Positions 55,195-63,575 of a DNA stretch of 64,000 bases are shown here, piece by piece. Below the pieces are notes generated by a model that was not told the DNA's origin, did no database searches, and saw only the letters and a program-made list of their open reading frames with translations. The stretch spans positions 310,001-374,000 of the forward strand of contig NZ_VDMR01000004.1 of assembly GCF_006346315.1 (NCBI RefSeq), read 5' to 3'. Position 1 is the stretch's first letter; each line of letters opens with the position of its first letter. The position numbers and the translations under genes are program-made. The stretch comes from Nocardioides litoris. Its GTDB lineage: Bacteria; Actinomycetota; Actinomycetes; Propionibacteriales; Nocardioidaceae.

Positions 55195-56409
55195 ATGGCC
55201 GAGCTCCTCCCGCTTGTCCGTCCCGCGGTCGCGTCGCGCCGCCCGTCCACCCCCCGGCACCGGCTCCGCGTCCTGGTGGTCGCGGAGTCCTTCCTCCCGC
55301 AGGTCAACGGCGTCACCGGCTCCGTGCGCCGGGTGCTGGACCACCTCGCCGCGCAGGGCCACGAGGCCGAGCTGGTCGCCCCGACCGGGCCGGCGTCGTA
55401 CGCCGGGTTCCCGGTGCACCACGCCCGGGGCGCCCACCTGCCCTTCTACCGCGACTTCAAGATCGGCCTGGAGACCCGGCGCCGGCTGCGGGGCGTCATG
55501 CAGCGGTTCCGGCCCGACGTCGTGCACATCGCCTCGCCCGCCACCCTGGGCTACCAGGCCGCCCGCGCCGCCGCCGAGCTCGACATCCCGACCGTCGCGA
55601 TCTACCAGACCGACCTCGTCGGGTTCGCCGAGCGGTACGACGTGCCGGGCGGCACCGCGGCGATGGCCGCCCTCACCCGCCGCATCCACACCCGGGTCGA
55701 CCGCACCCTGGCCCCCTCCACGGCCAGCCTGCGCCAGCTCGACTCGCTCGACGTCCCCGGTACCGCGTTGTGGCCGCGGGGCGTCGACCTCGAGCAGTTC
55801 CACCCCTCCCGCCGCGACCCCGCGCTGCGCGCCCGCCTCCTCGGCCCGGACACCCGTGGTGCCGGCGACCGGGTGCTGGTGGGCTACGTCGGTCGGCTCG
55901 CCCCGGAGAAGGAGCTGGACCTGCTCACCGCCCTGACCCGCGACCCCCGTCACGCACTGGTGGTCGTCGGCGGGGGACCCGAGGAGCAGCGGCTGCGCGC
56001 CCTGCTCCCCGGGGCGCACTTCCTCGGCGTGCTGCACGGCGAGGAGCTCGGCGCGGCGTACGCCTCGCTCGACGTGTTCGTCCACACCGGCCGCCACGAG
56101 ACCTACTGCCAGTCGGCCCAGGAGGCCCTCGCGTCGGGCGTCCCGGTGGTCGCCCCGCGTCAGGGCGGCCCGGTCGACGTGGTCGACGACGGCACCGCCG
56201 GCTTCCTCTACCGCCCCGGCGACGCCGCCGACCTGGCCACCTACGTCGGCCTGCTCACCGACAACCCCGTCCTGCGCCGTCGTACGGCGCTCGCGGCCCG
56301 CCGCTCGGTGGCCGACCGCTCCTGGGCCTCGGTGATGGACCGGCTCGTCGCGCACTACCGCGACGTCATCGGCGCCCGCGCCGACCTCGAGGCCGCCCTC
56401 GCCGGCTGA
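55195..56409 (+). CDS. GT-B glycosyltransferase, MgtA-like alpha-mannosyltransferase
   Basis: The 404-residue protein resembles GDP-mannose-dependent alpha-mannosyltransferases of the MgtA/PimB type. It has VVAESFLPQVNGVTGSVRRV, VVHIASPATLGYQAARAA and the donor site with GYVGRLAPEKELDLL, then FVHTGRHETYCQSAQEALASG, where the E-x7-E residues lie. Such enzymes mannosylate glycolipid anchors at the inner membrane face. Exact acceptor unknown. The ATG follows a TAGCGT box by seven bases, suggesting a leaderless message. A palindrome-rich region follows the stop. Confidence 0.85.
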   Translation: MAELLPLVRPAVASRRPSTPRHRLRVLVVAESFLPQVNGVTGSVRRVLDHLAAQGHEAELVAPTGPASYAGFPVHHARGAHLPFYRDFKIGLETRRRLRGVMQRFRPDVVHIASPATLGYQAARAAAELDIPTVAIYQTDLVGFAERYDVPGGTAAMAALTRRIHTRVDRTLAPSTASLRQLDSLDVPGTALWPRGVDLEQFHPSRRDPALRARLLGPDTRGAGDRVLVGYVGRLAPEKELDLLTALTRDPRHALVVVGGGPEEQRLRALLPGAHFLGVLHGEELGAAYASLDVFVHTGRHETYCQSAQEALASGVPVVAPRQGGPVDVVDDGTAGFLYRPGDAADLATYVGLLTDNPVLRRRTALAARRSVADRSWASVMDRLVAHYRDVIGARADLEAALAG

Positions 56410-56429
56410 TGCTGGCTGGTGCAGGAATT

Positions 56430-56580
56430 GCCCGCCCAGCGCGGGAACACCCGGTCGACCGGGGATTCCTCACCCCCGAGCTGGACGGGGAGAACTCGCG
56501 CTGGGAGGGCAGTGCACCGCCCGTCCAGCGCAAGAAGAGCCCGTCCAGCTGCAGGAACACCCGGTCGACCGGGTGTTCCC
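56430..56580. repeat. Palindrome-rich composite repeat
   Basis: A 26-bp perfect palindrome (56554-56579, core CCCGGTCGACCGGG) has a near copy at 56444-56469 with two mismatches. Around them lie three related blocks, GCCCGCCCAGCGC (56430-56442), CGCCCGTCCAGCGC (56518-56531) and GCCCGTCCAGCTG (56539-56551), plus inverted partners at 56479-56490 and 56498-56510. The element fills the gap between two convergent genes. It resembles a REP-type or terminator cluster. The short ORFs inside it look spurious. Confidence 0.7.
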
Positions 56581-56599
56581 CACCCCCTCCGACCGGCCC

Positions 56600-57712
56600 T
56601 CAGGCCGGCGCGCCGCTTCCGCGGAACGCGCCGAGGATCGCGGCGGCCTCGTCGACGGTGTCGACCAGGTGCACGTGCTGCTCCATCCCGCGGCCGCGGG
56701 CCAGGGCCTGCAGCAGCGGCCAGGCGGGCAGGGTCTCGGTCCAGTGGGTGCGGTCGACGAGGACCATCGGCGCGACCGAGGCCTCGTCGGCGTAGTAGTT
56801 CTCGCAGCCGTCCTGGAAGACCTCCTGCACCGTGCCCGCCGCGCCGGGCAGGAAGACGATGCCGCCGTCGCAGATCTCGAGCAGCACGGCCTCGCGGGCC
56901 GGGTTGCGGACGTACTTGGCGATCGCGGTGGCGAACACGTTGGGCGGCTCGTGGCCGTAGAACCACGTCGGGATGCCGAGGGAGTCGTCCGCCGGCAGGT
57001 CGGCCACCGCCTCACGGGCGCGGGCGGCCCAGGCGTCGATCGAGGGCCGGAACGACGGCACGTCGGCCACGGCCGCCAGCGCCGCCGCCAGGTCGTCCTC
57101 GGTGGCGCCGGCGAGCCGGGCACCGAGGTTGGCGGCCTCCATCGCGCCGGGTCCGCCGCCGGTGGCGACCAGCGCCCCGCCGGCCGCGAGCAGCCGGCCG
57201 AGCCGGGCGGCGTCGGCGTACCCGGTCGAGCCGCGCTGCAGCGCGTGGCCACCCATCACGCCGACGACCCGCCGGCCGCTCTCGGTGGTGAAGCGGCCCA
57301 GCGCGTCGTCGATCGCGTGGTCGTGCAGGGCGGCGGCGAGGGAGTCGTCGCGGTCGGGCACCCGCTGCGCCCAGGCGTAGGCGCGGGCGTCGAGGCTGCG
57401 GGCGTAGGGCTCGCGGTCGTAGAGCTCCTCGGCGGTGTAGAGGTGGGGACGGTAGACGTCGAGCGGCGAGCGGCCGACGTCGGGCAGCACCAGCGCGCCC
57501 GCCGCGGCCAGCGCGTCGTCGTCGCCGTCGGCGAAGGTGCAGCCGAGGAACGCCGTGCCGCGCACGTCGTGGGCGAACAGCGCCGGCGCCCGCTCGCGCA
57601 GGTCGAGGCGGTGGACCCGCCACGACCCCAGCTCGGTGGCGCCGGCGGCCAGCCGCCGGTCCAGGTCGGCGAGGGACTCGACGTTGACGACACGACCGTG
57701 GCTGCGCTTCAC
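56600..57712 (-). CDS. LOG-family (lysine decarboxylase-like) protein
   Basis: The 370-residue protein has the LOG fold: GRRVVGVMGGHALQRG, ALVATGGGPGAMEAANLGA and FLPGAAGTVQEVFQDGCENYY. The GGGPGAMEAANLGA and PGxxGTxxE signatures define phosphoribohydrolases that release cytokinin-like bases from nucleotides, though larger bacterial relatives such as this one may act on other nucleotides. It is longer than the classic 190-residue LOG, with about 150 extra N-terminal residues. The GTG start follows a CAGGGT box on the minus strand at 57719-57724 by six bases. Confidence 0.82.
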   Translation of the reverse strand: MKRSHGRVVNVESLADLDRRLAAGATELGSWRVHRLDLRERAPALFAHDVRGTAFLGCTFADGDDDALAAAGALVLPDVGRSPLDVYRPHLYTAEELYDREPYARSLDARAYAWAQRVPDRDDSLAAALHDHAIDDALGRFTTESGRRVVGVMGGHALQRGSTGYADAARLGRLLAAGGALVATGGGPGAMEAANLGARLAGATEDDLAAALAAVADVPSFRPSIDAWAARAREAVADLPADDSLGIPTWFYGHEPPNVFATAIAKYVRNPAREAVLLEICDGGIVFLPGAAGTVQEVFQDGCENYYADEASVAPMVLVDRTHWTETLPAWPLLQALARGRGMEQHVHLVDTVDEAAAILGAFRGSGAPA

Positions 57713-57740
57713 GACGCCACCCTGCCCCAGCCGCGGCCCG

Positions 57741-58592
57741 TCAGGGCGCGTGCGCGACCAGGTCGGCGAACAACGCGTCGGCGTCGGCCGACTCCAGCCC
57801 CTTGCTGGCGAACCAGGTGCACACGTTGGTGCAGTCGCGCATCAGGAACTCAAAGCCGTTGAGGTTGCCCACCAGGTCGACCACCTGCGGCAGGTCGATG
57901 ATGACCAGCCGCTCGCCCGCCGCGAGCATGTTGTACGCCGACAGGTCGCCGTGCACGAGGCCCGCCTGCACCAGCGTGGCCATCGCCTCGCGCAGCTGCT
58001 CGAACCAGCCCTCCAGCAGCGCTCGGGTCGGCCGGGTCTGGGCCAGGCGCGGGGCGGTCTCGCCGTCGACGCTGACCCACTCCATGAGGATCTCGGTGCC
58101 GTCGACCTGCACGGGGTAGGGGACCGGGAGGCCGAGGCCCCAGCAGCGCACGAGCGCCGACCACTCCGAGATGGCCCACTCGCCGGCGGCGACCTCGCGA
58201 CCGAAGGTGGACTTGCGCTTGACCGCCCGCTCGTCGCGCGAGCGCTTCATCGACCGGCCCTCGGTGTAGGACGCGGAGCGGTGGAAGGTGCGGTGGTCGG
58301 TGGAGCGGTAGCGCTTGGCGGCCATCACGACCGCCTTGTCGGGCTCGAGCGGGTCGGCGCGCTCGAGCAGGAAGACGTCGGCCTCCTTGCCGGTCTTGAG
58401 GATGCCGAGGTCGGTGTCGATCGCGCCCTGCGAGGTCACGACCCAGTCGGGCCGGGGCTCGGGGCCACGGGCGAGCGGCTCGACCGAGAGCCAGGTCGAC
58501 CAGCGCTGCGAGGCGTCGTCGACGTCGTCGTAGGTGGTCCAGTCGAAGGTGAACTCAGGTGAGGGGTCCTGCGGGAGGTCCTGCGTGGTCAT
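57741..58592 (-). CDS. RIO1-type serine/threonine kinase
   Basis: The 283-residue protein is a RIO kinase: ILKTGKEADVFLLE (ATP-binding loop), MAAKRYRSTDHRTFH with the ATP-binding Lys, GLVHGDLSAYNML (catalytic loop) and VIIDLPQVVDLV with the metal Asp. Bacterial RIO kinases have unknown targets. The ATG has no ribosome binding site, but a 33-codon ORF with a strong one begins 64 bases upstream and overlaps this start in another frame, so translation may be coupled. Confidence 0.87.
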   Translation of the reverse strand: MTTQDLPQDPSPEFTFDWTTYDDVDDASQRWSTWLSVEPLARGPEPRPDWVVTSQGAIDTDLGILKTGKEADVFLLERADPLEPDKAVVMAAKRYRSTDHRTFHRSASYTEGRSMKRSRDERAVKRKSTFGREVAAGEWAISEWSALVRCWGLGLPVPYPVQVDGTEILMEWVSVDGETAPRLAQTRPTRALLEGWFEQLREAMATLVQAGLVHGDLSAYNMLAAGERLVIIDLPQVVDLVGNLNGFEFLMRDCTNVCTWFASKGLESADADALFADLVAHAP

Positions 58593-58656
58593 GGGTGGTG
58601 GTGCTCGTCTCTGTGCTGAGGTGGTCGGCGGGCAGGCCGGGGACAGTCATGGACAT
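58555..58656 (-). CDS. Candidate 33-residue leader peptide upstream of the RIO kinase
   Basis: The ORF has AGAGGAG at 58663-58669, spaced six bases from its ATG (58656), one of the best ribosome binding sites in the window. It encodes a peptide beginning MSMTVPGLPADHLS and rich in Thr and His, and ends 37 bases inside the RIO kinase gene in a different frame. The kinase ATG itself lacks such a site. It could be a leader peptide or coupling ORF. Coding is not proven. Confidence 0.4.
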   Translation of the reverse strand: MSMTVPGLPADHLSTETSTTTHDHAGPPAGPLT

Positions 58657-58749
58657 GTCACGCTCCTCTCGACGGCACCGGGCAGGACGCCGGTGGCTCG
58701 CCGACGATGGTCGGGCACCCGCCCCGACCCCCGCAACGCATTAAAGACA

Positions 58750-58783
58750 CGCTGACCCGTCGTGGATCCACGACGGGTCAGCG
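58750..58783. repeat. Perfect 34-bp palindrome, copy 2 of a repeated family
   Basis: Bases 58750-58766 are the reverse complement of 58767-58783, centre GGATCC, with the same arm CGCTGACCCGTCGT as at 32507-32544. It lies 28 bases after the YeeE/YedE stop on the minus strand, where TGTCTTTAATG follows it, fitting an intrinsic terminator for the sulfur operon. The rest of the 58593-58811 gap shows only the small ORF above. Confidence 0.8.
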
Positions 58784-58811
58784 CGAGGGTCAGCGCGAGG
58801 GGCCGGGTCGA

Positions 58812-60053
58812 CTAGCAGACGGAGTCGGTCGGCTTCGGGTTGCTGAGGCCGAACAACGGCCGGAGGGCGAGGCCGCCGACGGTGCCGACGATGGCCATGA
58901 CGCCCCAGATCCAGCCGTGCAGGCTGAAGGAGGCGATGCCGCCGAAGTAGGCGCCGATGTTGCAGCCGAAGGCGAGGCGGGCGCCGTACCCCATCATCAC
59001 GCCGCCGATGACGGCGCCGAGGGCGAGCTTGCCGGGGATGCGGCGGTGCAGCACCCACTGACCGGCCATGGCCGAGGCGATGAGGGCGCCGACGATGATG
59101 CCGAAGTCCATGACCGAGGTCTTCTCGACGAAGATGCCGGCGTCGTACTTGGCCAGGTTGGCCGGGTCGGACCAGAAGCCCCACGACAGCACGTCGACAC
59201 CGATCGCGTCGAGGATCTTCGAGCCCCACAGCGCGAAGGCGAACGTGACGCCCCAGGCGCCGCCGGAGACGAAGAGCGTGAGCGCGTTGAGGCCGGCGAG
59301 CAGCAGGGCGCCCACCCACAGCGGCCAGGACCCGCGGACGGCGCGGGCCCAGCCGTGCGCGACCGGCGGCTCCTCGACGGGCGGCGGGGGGTTGCGACGG
59401 CCGACGACGTAGGTCAGGCCGACGATCGCGGCCATCGCGAGCAGCGAGATGGCCAGCGCGCCGGGGTAGCCGCCCCAGCGGGTCAGCGACACCGGCTCCC
59501 ACGACGGCAGGCCGTTCCACCAGGGCAGGTGGTAGGCGCCGAGGGTGGCGCCCCCGACGAAGCCGCCGAGGGTGAGCAGGATCGCGCTCTGGCCCGACCC
59601 GATCGCGAAGAGCGTGCCCGAGGCGCACGAGCCGCCGAGCTGCATGCCGACGCCGAAGAGGGCAGCCCCGACGAACAGGCCCCAGCCGATGGGGGCGAGC
59701 GAGCCCGCCACCGGCACGTCCTGGAACGAGACCTGGTTGGCCAGGATCGGGGCGAACAGGATGCACGCGGCGGCCAGCATCAGCATGTGGGCGCGCAGCG
59801 CCTTGCCCTGCCGCACCGCGACCAGCTGCCGCCAGGCCGAGGTGAAGCCGAAGCGCGAGTTGAACAGCACCAGCCCGAGCGCGAGGCCGATGAGGAACAG
59901 CAGGCCGGGGACCTGGCCGCTCTGGGTGAAGATCCAGCCGCCGAGCACGACGGCCGCACCGACGCCGGCGACGACGATGCCGGCCTGCGGTGGCGGGGCC
60001 TCCTTGGGGGGCGGCGCGGTGCGTGTCTCCTGGGGGCGGTCGACGAGAGCCAT
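58812..60053 (-). CDS. YeeE/YedE family sulfur transporter (TsuA-like)
   Basis: The 413-residue membrane protein has about ten helices in two repeated halves, each with conserved Cys: GGSCASGTLFAIGSG and FGCNIGAYFGGIASFSLHGW. In the studied family member these Cys pass thiosulfate across the membrane. It may take up thiosulfate or a related sulfur anion, or, given its neighbours, move a sulfane product. It is the last gene of the leftward sulfur run, 12 bases after the unknown gene, and a palindrome-type terminator follows. Confidence 0.9.
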   Translation of the reverse strand: MALVDRPQETRTAPPPKEAPPPQAGIVVAGVGAAVVLGGWIFTQSGQVPGLLFLIGLALGLVLFNSRFGFTSAWRQLVAVRQGKALRAHMLMLAAACILFAPILANQVSFQDVPVAGSLAPIGWGLFVGAALFGVGMQLGGSCASGTLFAIGSGQSAILLTLGGFVGGATLGAYHLPWWNGLPSWEPVSLTRWGGYPGALAISLLAMAAIVGLTYVVGRRNPPPPVEEPPVAHGWARAVRGSWPLWVGALLLAGLNALTLFVSGGAWGVTFAFALWGSKILDAIGVDVLSWGFWSDPANLAKYDAGIFVEKTSVMDFGIIVGALIASAMAGQWVLHRRIPGKLALGAVIGGVMMGYGARLAFGCNIGAYFGGIASFSLHGWIWGVMAIVGTVGGLALRPLFGLSNPKPTDSVC

Positions 60054-60065
60054 GGTGGTTCCTTT

Positions 60066-61448
60066 CTACTGCGCGGGGGTGCGCTGGGGGAGGGAGCGGG
60101 TGCTGTCGGTGCCGAGCGGGCCGACCGGGGTCACCGTGCCGCCGGGGAACCAGGAGACCTGGGTCGAGTGCGCGGCGTGGCCGGGGGTGTCGGGCATGTA
60201 CGCCGCGCGCGAGGCGGCGTACAGGGTGTGCGGCGAGGGCTCGCCGCCGCGGGCGGTGCGCCAGGCCTGGTAGCCGGACGCGGTGGGGGCCTGGCCGGGG
60301 AAGAAGGTCGCCAGGGTCTGGCTGTACTCCTGGGCGGCCCCGTCGCGGATGTCGAAGTCGAGCGGCAGGACCGCGCCCGAGGTCGAGTCGACCACGCCGG
60401 GCGTGAGCAGCCACGGCGCGAGCCAGGTGCCGTCGGATCGGATCGGCTGCTGTCGCAGCGGCAGCCGCGAGACCGCGGCCAGGTCGTCGGCCGCCTCCGA
60501 CCAGCCGCCGACGACGAGCAGGGCGTTGCGCACGCCCTGCGTCGACGACGCCGGCGCGTCGGCCGGGGCCAGGCGTACGCCGAGCCGGTCGGCCTCGCCG
60601 CGGACCAGGTCGGTCGCGGCGCGCGAGCGCGGGGAGCCGTCGCCCTGGAGGGTCAGCTCCTCGACCCCGCGGCCGGCGAGCCAGGCGACGGTCTCGCGCA
60701 GGGCGTCGGCGTCGTGGTCGGCCAGGCGGGCCGACGGGCAGGCCGTCGGCACCTCCCCGCCGGCCAGCACGGCCGTGGTGGCGGCGGTCAGGCACTCGGG
60801 CCCGTCGGGGCCCTGCCAGTCCTGGGGAGCGGGGCCGCCGGCCGCGCGGGCGTCGTCGGCGAACCCGGTCTCGACCGCGAACGGCACCCGGTGGTCGGGC
60901 CCGTGCGAGACCAGCACCGTGCCGCTGCCCTCGGGCAGGTCGACCACGGCCCACACCCCGTCGGCGCCGGGCCGCGGGGTCGCGGTGGTGAGCGCCGCCG
61001 AGCCCGGCGTACCGACCTGGAAGGACTCGGTGCTGTGCTCGCTGTGCTCACCGTGCTCACCGTGCGCATCGCCGACCGCAGAGACGTCGATGCGGACCAG
61101 GTTGGGGCCCGGACGGGCGGGGGCGACGGTGACGGTGAAGTCGACGTCGTCGTGGCGCAGGCGCTGGACGCTCGGGACGCCGGGGTCCCGCTCGCCGCCG
61201 AGGACCTGCTGGCCCCCGGCGCGTGCCTCCTGGTCGGAGCGGAGGGCCTCGGCCGTGGTGGTGCCGCCGGACCCGGACCCGCTGCCGTCCGCCGGTCCTG
61301 CCGTGGTCGCCCACGCGGCGCCCGCGACCAGGACGGTCGCAGCGGTGCCGGCCAGGGCGGCCGCCCGCAGGCGGGACCGGTGGTGCCGGTCCCGCCCACG
61401 GGTGGTGCCGCTCTCGTGCTGGTCCTCGTGCGTGACGAGAGGAGCCAC
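60066..61448 (-). CDS. Membrane-anchored His-rich protein of the sulfur operon, function unknown
   Basis: The 460-residue protein has a His-rich cytosolic start (about 1-25), one membrane or signal segment (about 28-48) and a long extracytosolic part. Residues about 100-200 resemble a YtkA/CopC-like beta domain (DFTVTVAPARPGPNLVRIDV), with an inserted HGEHGEHSEHS run that could bind copper or another metal. Residues about 230-450 look like an alpha/beta periplasmic-binding fold (ALLVVGGWSEAADDL). No family is certain. It starts five bases after the SBP56 gene, so a role in metal supply to it is plausible. Confidence 0.65.
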   Translation of the reverse strand: MAPLVTHEDQHESGTTRGRDRHHRSRLRAAALAGTAATVLVAGAAWATTAGPADGSGSGSGGTTTAEALRSDQEARAGGQQVLGGERDPGVPSVQRLRHDDVDFTVTVAPARPGPNLVRIDVSAVGDAHGEHGEHSEHSTESFQVGTPGSAALTTATPRPGADGVWAVVDLPEGSGTVLVSHGPDHRVPFAVETGFADDARAAGGPAPQDWQGPDGPECLTAATTAVLAGGEVPTACPSARLADHDADALRETVAWLAGRGVEELTLQGDGSPRSRAATDLVRGEADRLGVRLAPADAPASSTQGVRNALLVVGGWSEAADDLAAVSRLPLRQQPIRSDGTWLAPWLLTPGVVDSTSGAVLPLDFDIRDGAAQEYSQTLATFFPGQAPTASGYQAWRTARGGEPSPHTLYAASRAAYMPDTPGHAAHSTQVSWFPGGTVTPVGPLGTDSTRSLPQRTPAQ

Positions 61449-61453
61449 GACGA

Positions 61454-63418
61454 CTACTCCTTGATGTCCTCGTCGGCGGTGACGAAGACCATCGAGTGCG
61501 GCTTGGCCGGGCCCCAGGCCCCGTGCGGCCAGGACGCACGGTCGAAGTCGATGCAGTCCTCGACGGCCCCGTGGGTCTTGAAGTCGGGGTCGAGGGTCAT
61601 CTTCTCGTCCTCGCCGACGTCGACCATGCAGACACGGTGGTCGCCGTTGAGACCGGTGCGGGCCACGAAGTAGTTCGAGTACGCGATCCGCTTGACGTCG
61701 GTGGTCTCGCGGTAGAAGCCGTCCTGGCCGAGCTCGAGGTTGTCGAGCGCGCCCCAGTGCGGGCCACCCGGGGCGGCCAGCGTGTCGTGGACGGTCGGGC
61801 AGTCGGCCTCCTGGCCGCCCTCGGTGATCTCGACCTGGGTGTCGATGCTGCAGGTCGGCGACGTGCCCGAGGCGACGAGGTCCTGGATGTCCAGCTTCAG
61901 GATGTACTGCGGGGACCCCTTGTCCTCACCGCTGGGCTGACGACCGACGACGGCGACGTAGAGGTACTTGTCGTCGAGGCTGGTCTGGGTCCAGCCCGCG
62001 TTGGAGCCGCCGCCGTACCAGCTGCTCCCGGGGTCGGCGATCTTGTTGGAGGTCGTCAGGTCGAAGACCTCGCGCCACTGCGGCTTCGCCGCGGTGATGT
62101 CGGGCGTGTAGTAGATCGCGCCGCCCTGCATGGTCGAGGCGAACGCGCCCTTGTTGCCGGGCAGGTTGGTGACGGTGGTCTCCATCGCCGCCCGCGGCTC
62201 CTCGTGGTGGGGCACCTTGCCGACCCGCGGGCCGTCGGGCAGGAACGAGACCGCCTTCAGCCTCGGCTTGTCCGGGTCTGAGATGTCCCAGGTGCGCACC
62301 GTCGGGCGTCGCAGGTACGACGACGGGGCCTGCACCGGGTTGAGGATGATGTTGCGCGGCTCGTTGTAGTCGCTGGTGACGAGCGTCTTGAGGTCCTCAC
62401 GGGCCTGGACGCCGTGCGGGTTGGCGCAGGTCGGCAGCTGCAGCTGCGGGATGTTGTCGCAGCGCTGCTCGGTCTCGGCCGTCTCCGGGGTCGCCGGGGC
62501 CTCCCACAGCGTGCGGCCGTCCTCGTCGAGGCGGACCAGCTCGCCGGGGGACCCGGCGAAGCCGTTGCCCAGGCGCACCGAGCCGTCGCTGTAGACGCAC
62601 GGGCCCGGGACGTCGGGCCCGCCCATGTAGGTGCCGTAGGCCTTGTGGTCCTGGGTCACCCAGTAGGCGTCGGGCACCGAGCCGCACAGGGTGTCGGTGG
62701 GCAGGTTGATGTTCTTCAGCTTCAGCGCCGGGAGCTGGCTGGTGTCGATGACGTAGGTGACGTCGGTGAACAGGCCGCCGGCGAAGAGGTTGTCGCCCTT
62801 GTGCCAGATGTACTGCATGTGGTGCGGCTCGTTCTCGACCAGCGGCCCCACGGTGGCGGTGTTGACCACCTGGCCGTAGGAGGGGGAGCCCTCGGTCGCG
62901 TCGACCACGGCGAAGAAGTCGGGACCGATCAGGTCCTTCTGGCCGATCAGGTCGGGGCCGATGGTCTTGGGGAGCGTGGTGAGCTCCGCGCCCGACTTGT
63001 CGAGGATGTTGTTGTCGCCGGCCCAGACCACGAGGTACTCGCGGCGCAGGCCGTCGTCCTCGACCGTGCCGCCGGCGTCGCCGCCGGTGAGGCCGAGCCC
63101 GGTCAGGGCGTCGTCGAGGCCGAGGTCCTGCAGGAGGCCGGGCGGGACGGCCGAGGCGTCGAGGTGGTTCTTGACCCAGTAGTCCTGGCCGCCCTTGGCG
63201 ACCTTGCTGACCTCGGTGACGATGTCGCCGCCGGCGGCCTGGTCCAGCAGGTCGGTGATGGCGCCGGCCGAGAGCACGGAGACCGGACCGTCGTCGCTGT
63301 CGACCGCGGAGGCCAACGAGCCCGACTGGGTGCCGGCCACCAGGCCGACGGCGAGCCCCAGGGCGGCCGTCGCGGCGGCGAGCCGGCGCCGGGCGCGGGG
63401 AGAGAGATGTGTGTGCAC
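61454..63418 (-). CDS. Exported SBP56 / methanethiol oxidase-like protein
   Basis: The 654-residue protein is a selenium-binding protein 56 homologue: EPHHMQYIWHKGDNLFAGGL, LCGSVPDAYWV, YGTYMGGPDVPGPC, CANPHGVQ, GGPHWGALDNLELG and SWPHGAWGPAKPHSMVF. The conserved His are metal ligands in the family. Characterised bacterial members oxidise methanethiol to formaldehyde, hydrogen peroxide and sulfide using copper. A signal peptide (RARRRLAAATAALGLAVGL) implies export, and the protein is longer than usual (about 460), with an insert of about 130 N-terminal residues. GTG start. Neighbours are sulfur-handling genes. Confidence 0.88.
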   Translation of the reverse strand: MHTHLSPRARRRLAAATAALGLAVGLVAGTQSGSLASAVDSDDGPVSVLSAGAITDLLDQAAGGDIVTEVSKVAKGGQDYWVKNHLDASAVPPGLLQDLGLDDALTGLGLTGGDAGGTVEDDGLRREYLVVWAGDNNILDKSGAELTTLPKTIGPDLIGQKDLIGPDFFAVVDATEGSPSYGQVVNTATVGPLVENEPHHMQYIWHKGDNLFAGGLFTDVTYVIDTSQLPALKLKNINLPTDTLCGSVPDAYWVTQDHKAYGTYMGGPDVPGPCVYSDGSVRLGNGFAGSPGELVRLDEDGRTLWEAPATPETAETEQRCDNIPQLQLPTCANPHGVQAREDLKTLVTSDYNEPRNIILNPVQAPSSYLRRPTVRTWDISDPDKPRLKAVSFLPDGPRVGKVPHHEEPRAAMETTVTNLPGNKGAFASTMQGGAIYYTPDITAAKPQWREVFDLTTSNKIADPGSSWYGGGSNAGWTQTSLDDKYLYVAVVGRQPSGEDKGSPQYILKLDIQDLVASGTSPTCSIDTQVEITEGGQEADCPTVHDTLAAPGGPHWGALDNLELGQDGFYRETTDVKRIAYSNYFVARTGLNGDHRVCMVDVGEDEKMTLDPDFKTHGAVEDCIDFDRASWPHGAWGPAKPHSMVFVTADEDIKE

Positions 63419-63575
63419 GATGGAAGTGGTGCCTTCCCGAGAGGGCGCAGCCCCATGTGACTGCGCTGGGTGTGTCCTGGCGTGCGCCAGGGGTGCTGCC
63501 GTGTGCGGGTGGGTGGTGGGGGCCTCCTCCTGGTCGGGGACGGGACGGGTCGGGGTGCGGCGCGCCGGGCCTGGG

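Noticed and set aside
56366..56560. 64-codon minus-strand ORF in the palindromic repeat
   Set aside because: Its repeated peptide only reflects the DNA repeats and it overlaps the end of the mannosyltransferase gene.
56430..56580. CRISPR array
   Set aside because: The repeats are palindromic, unevenly spaced and of different lengths, with no spacers or cas genes.
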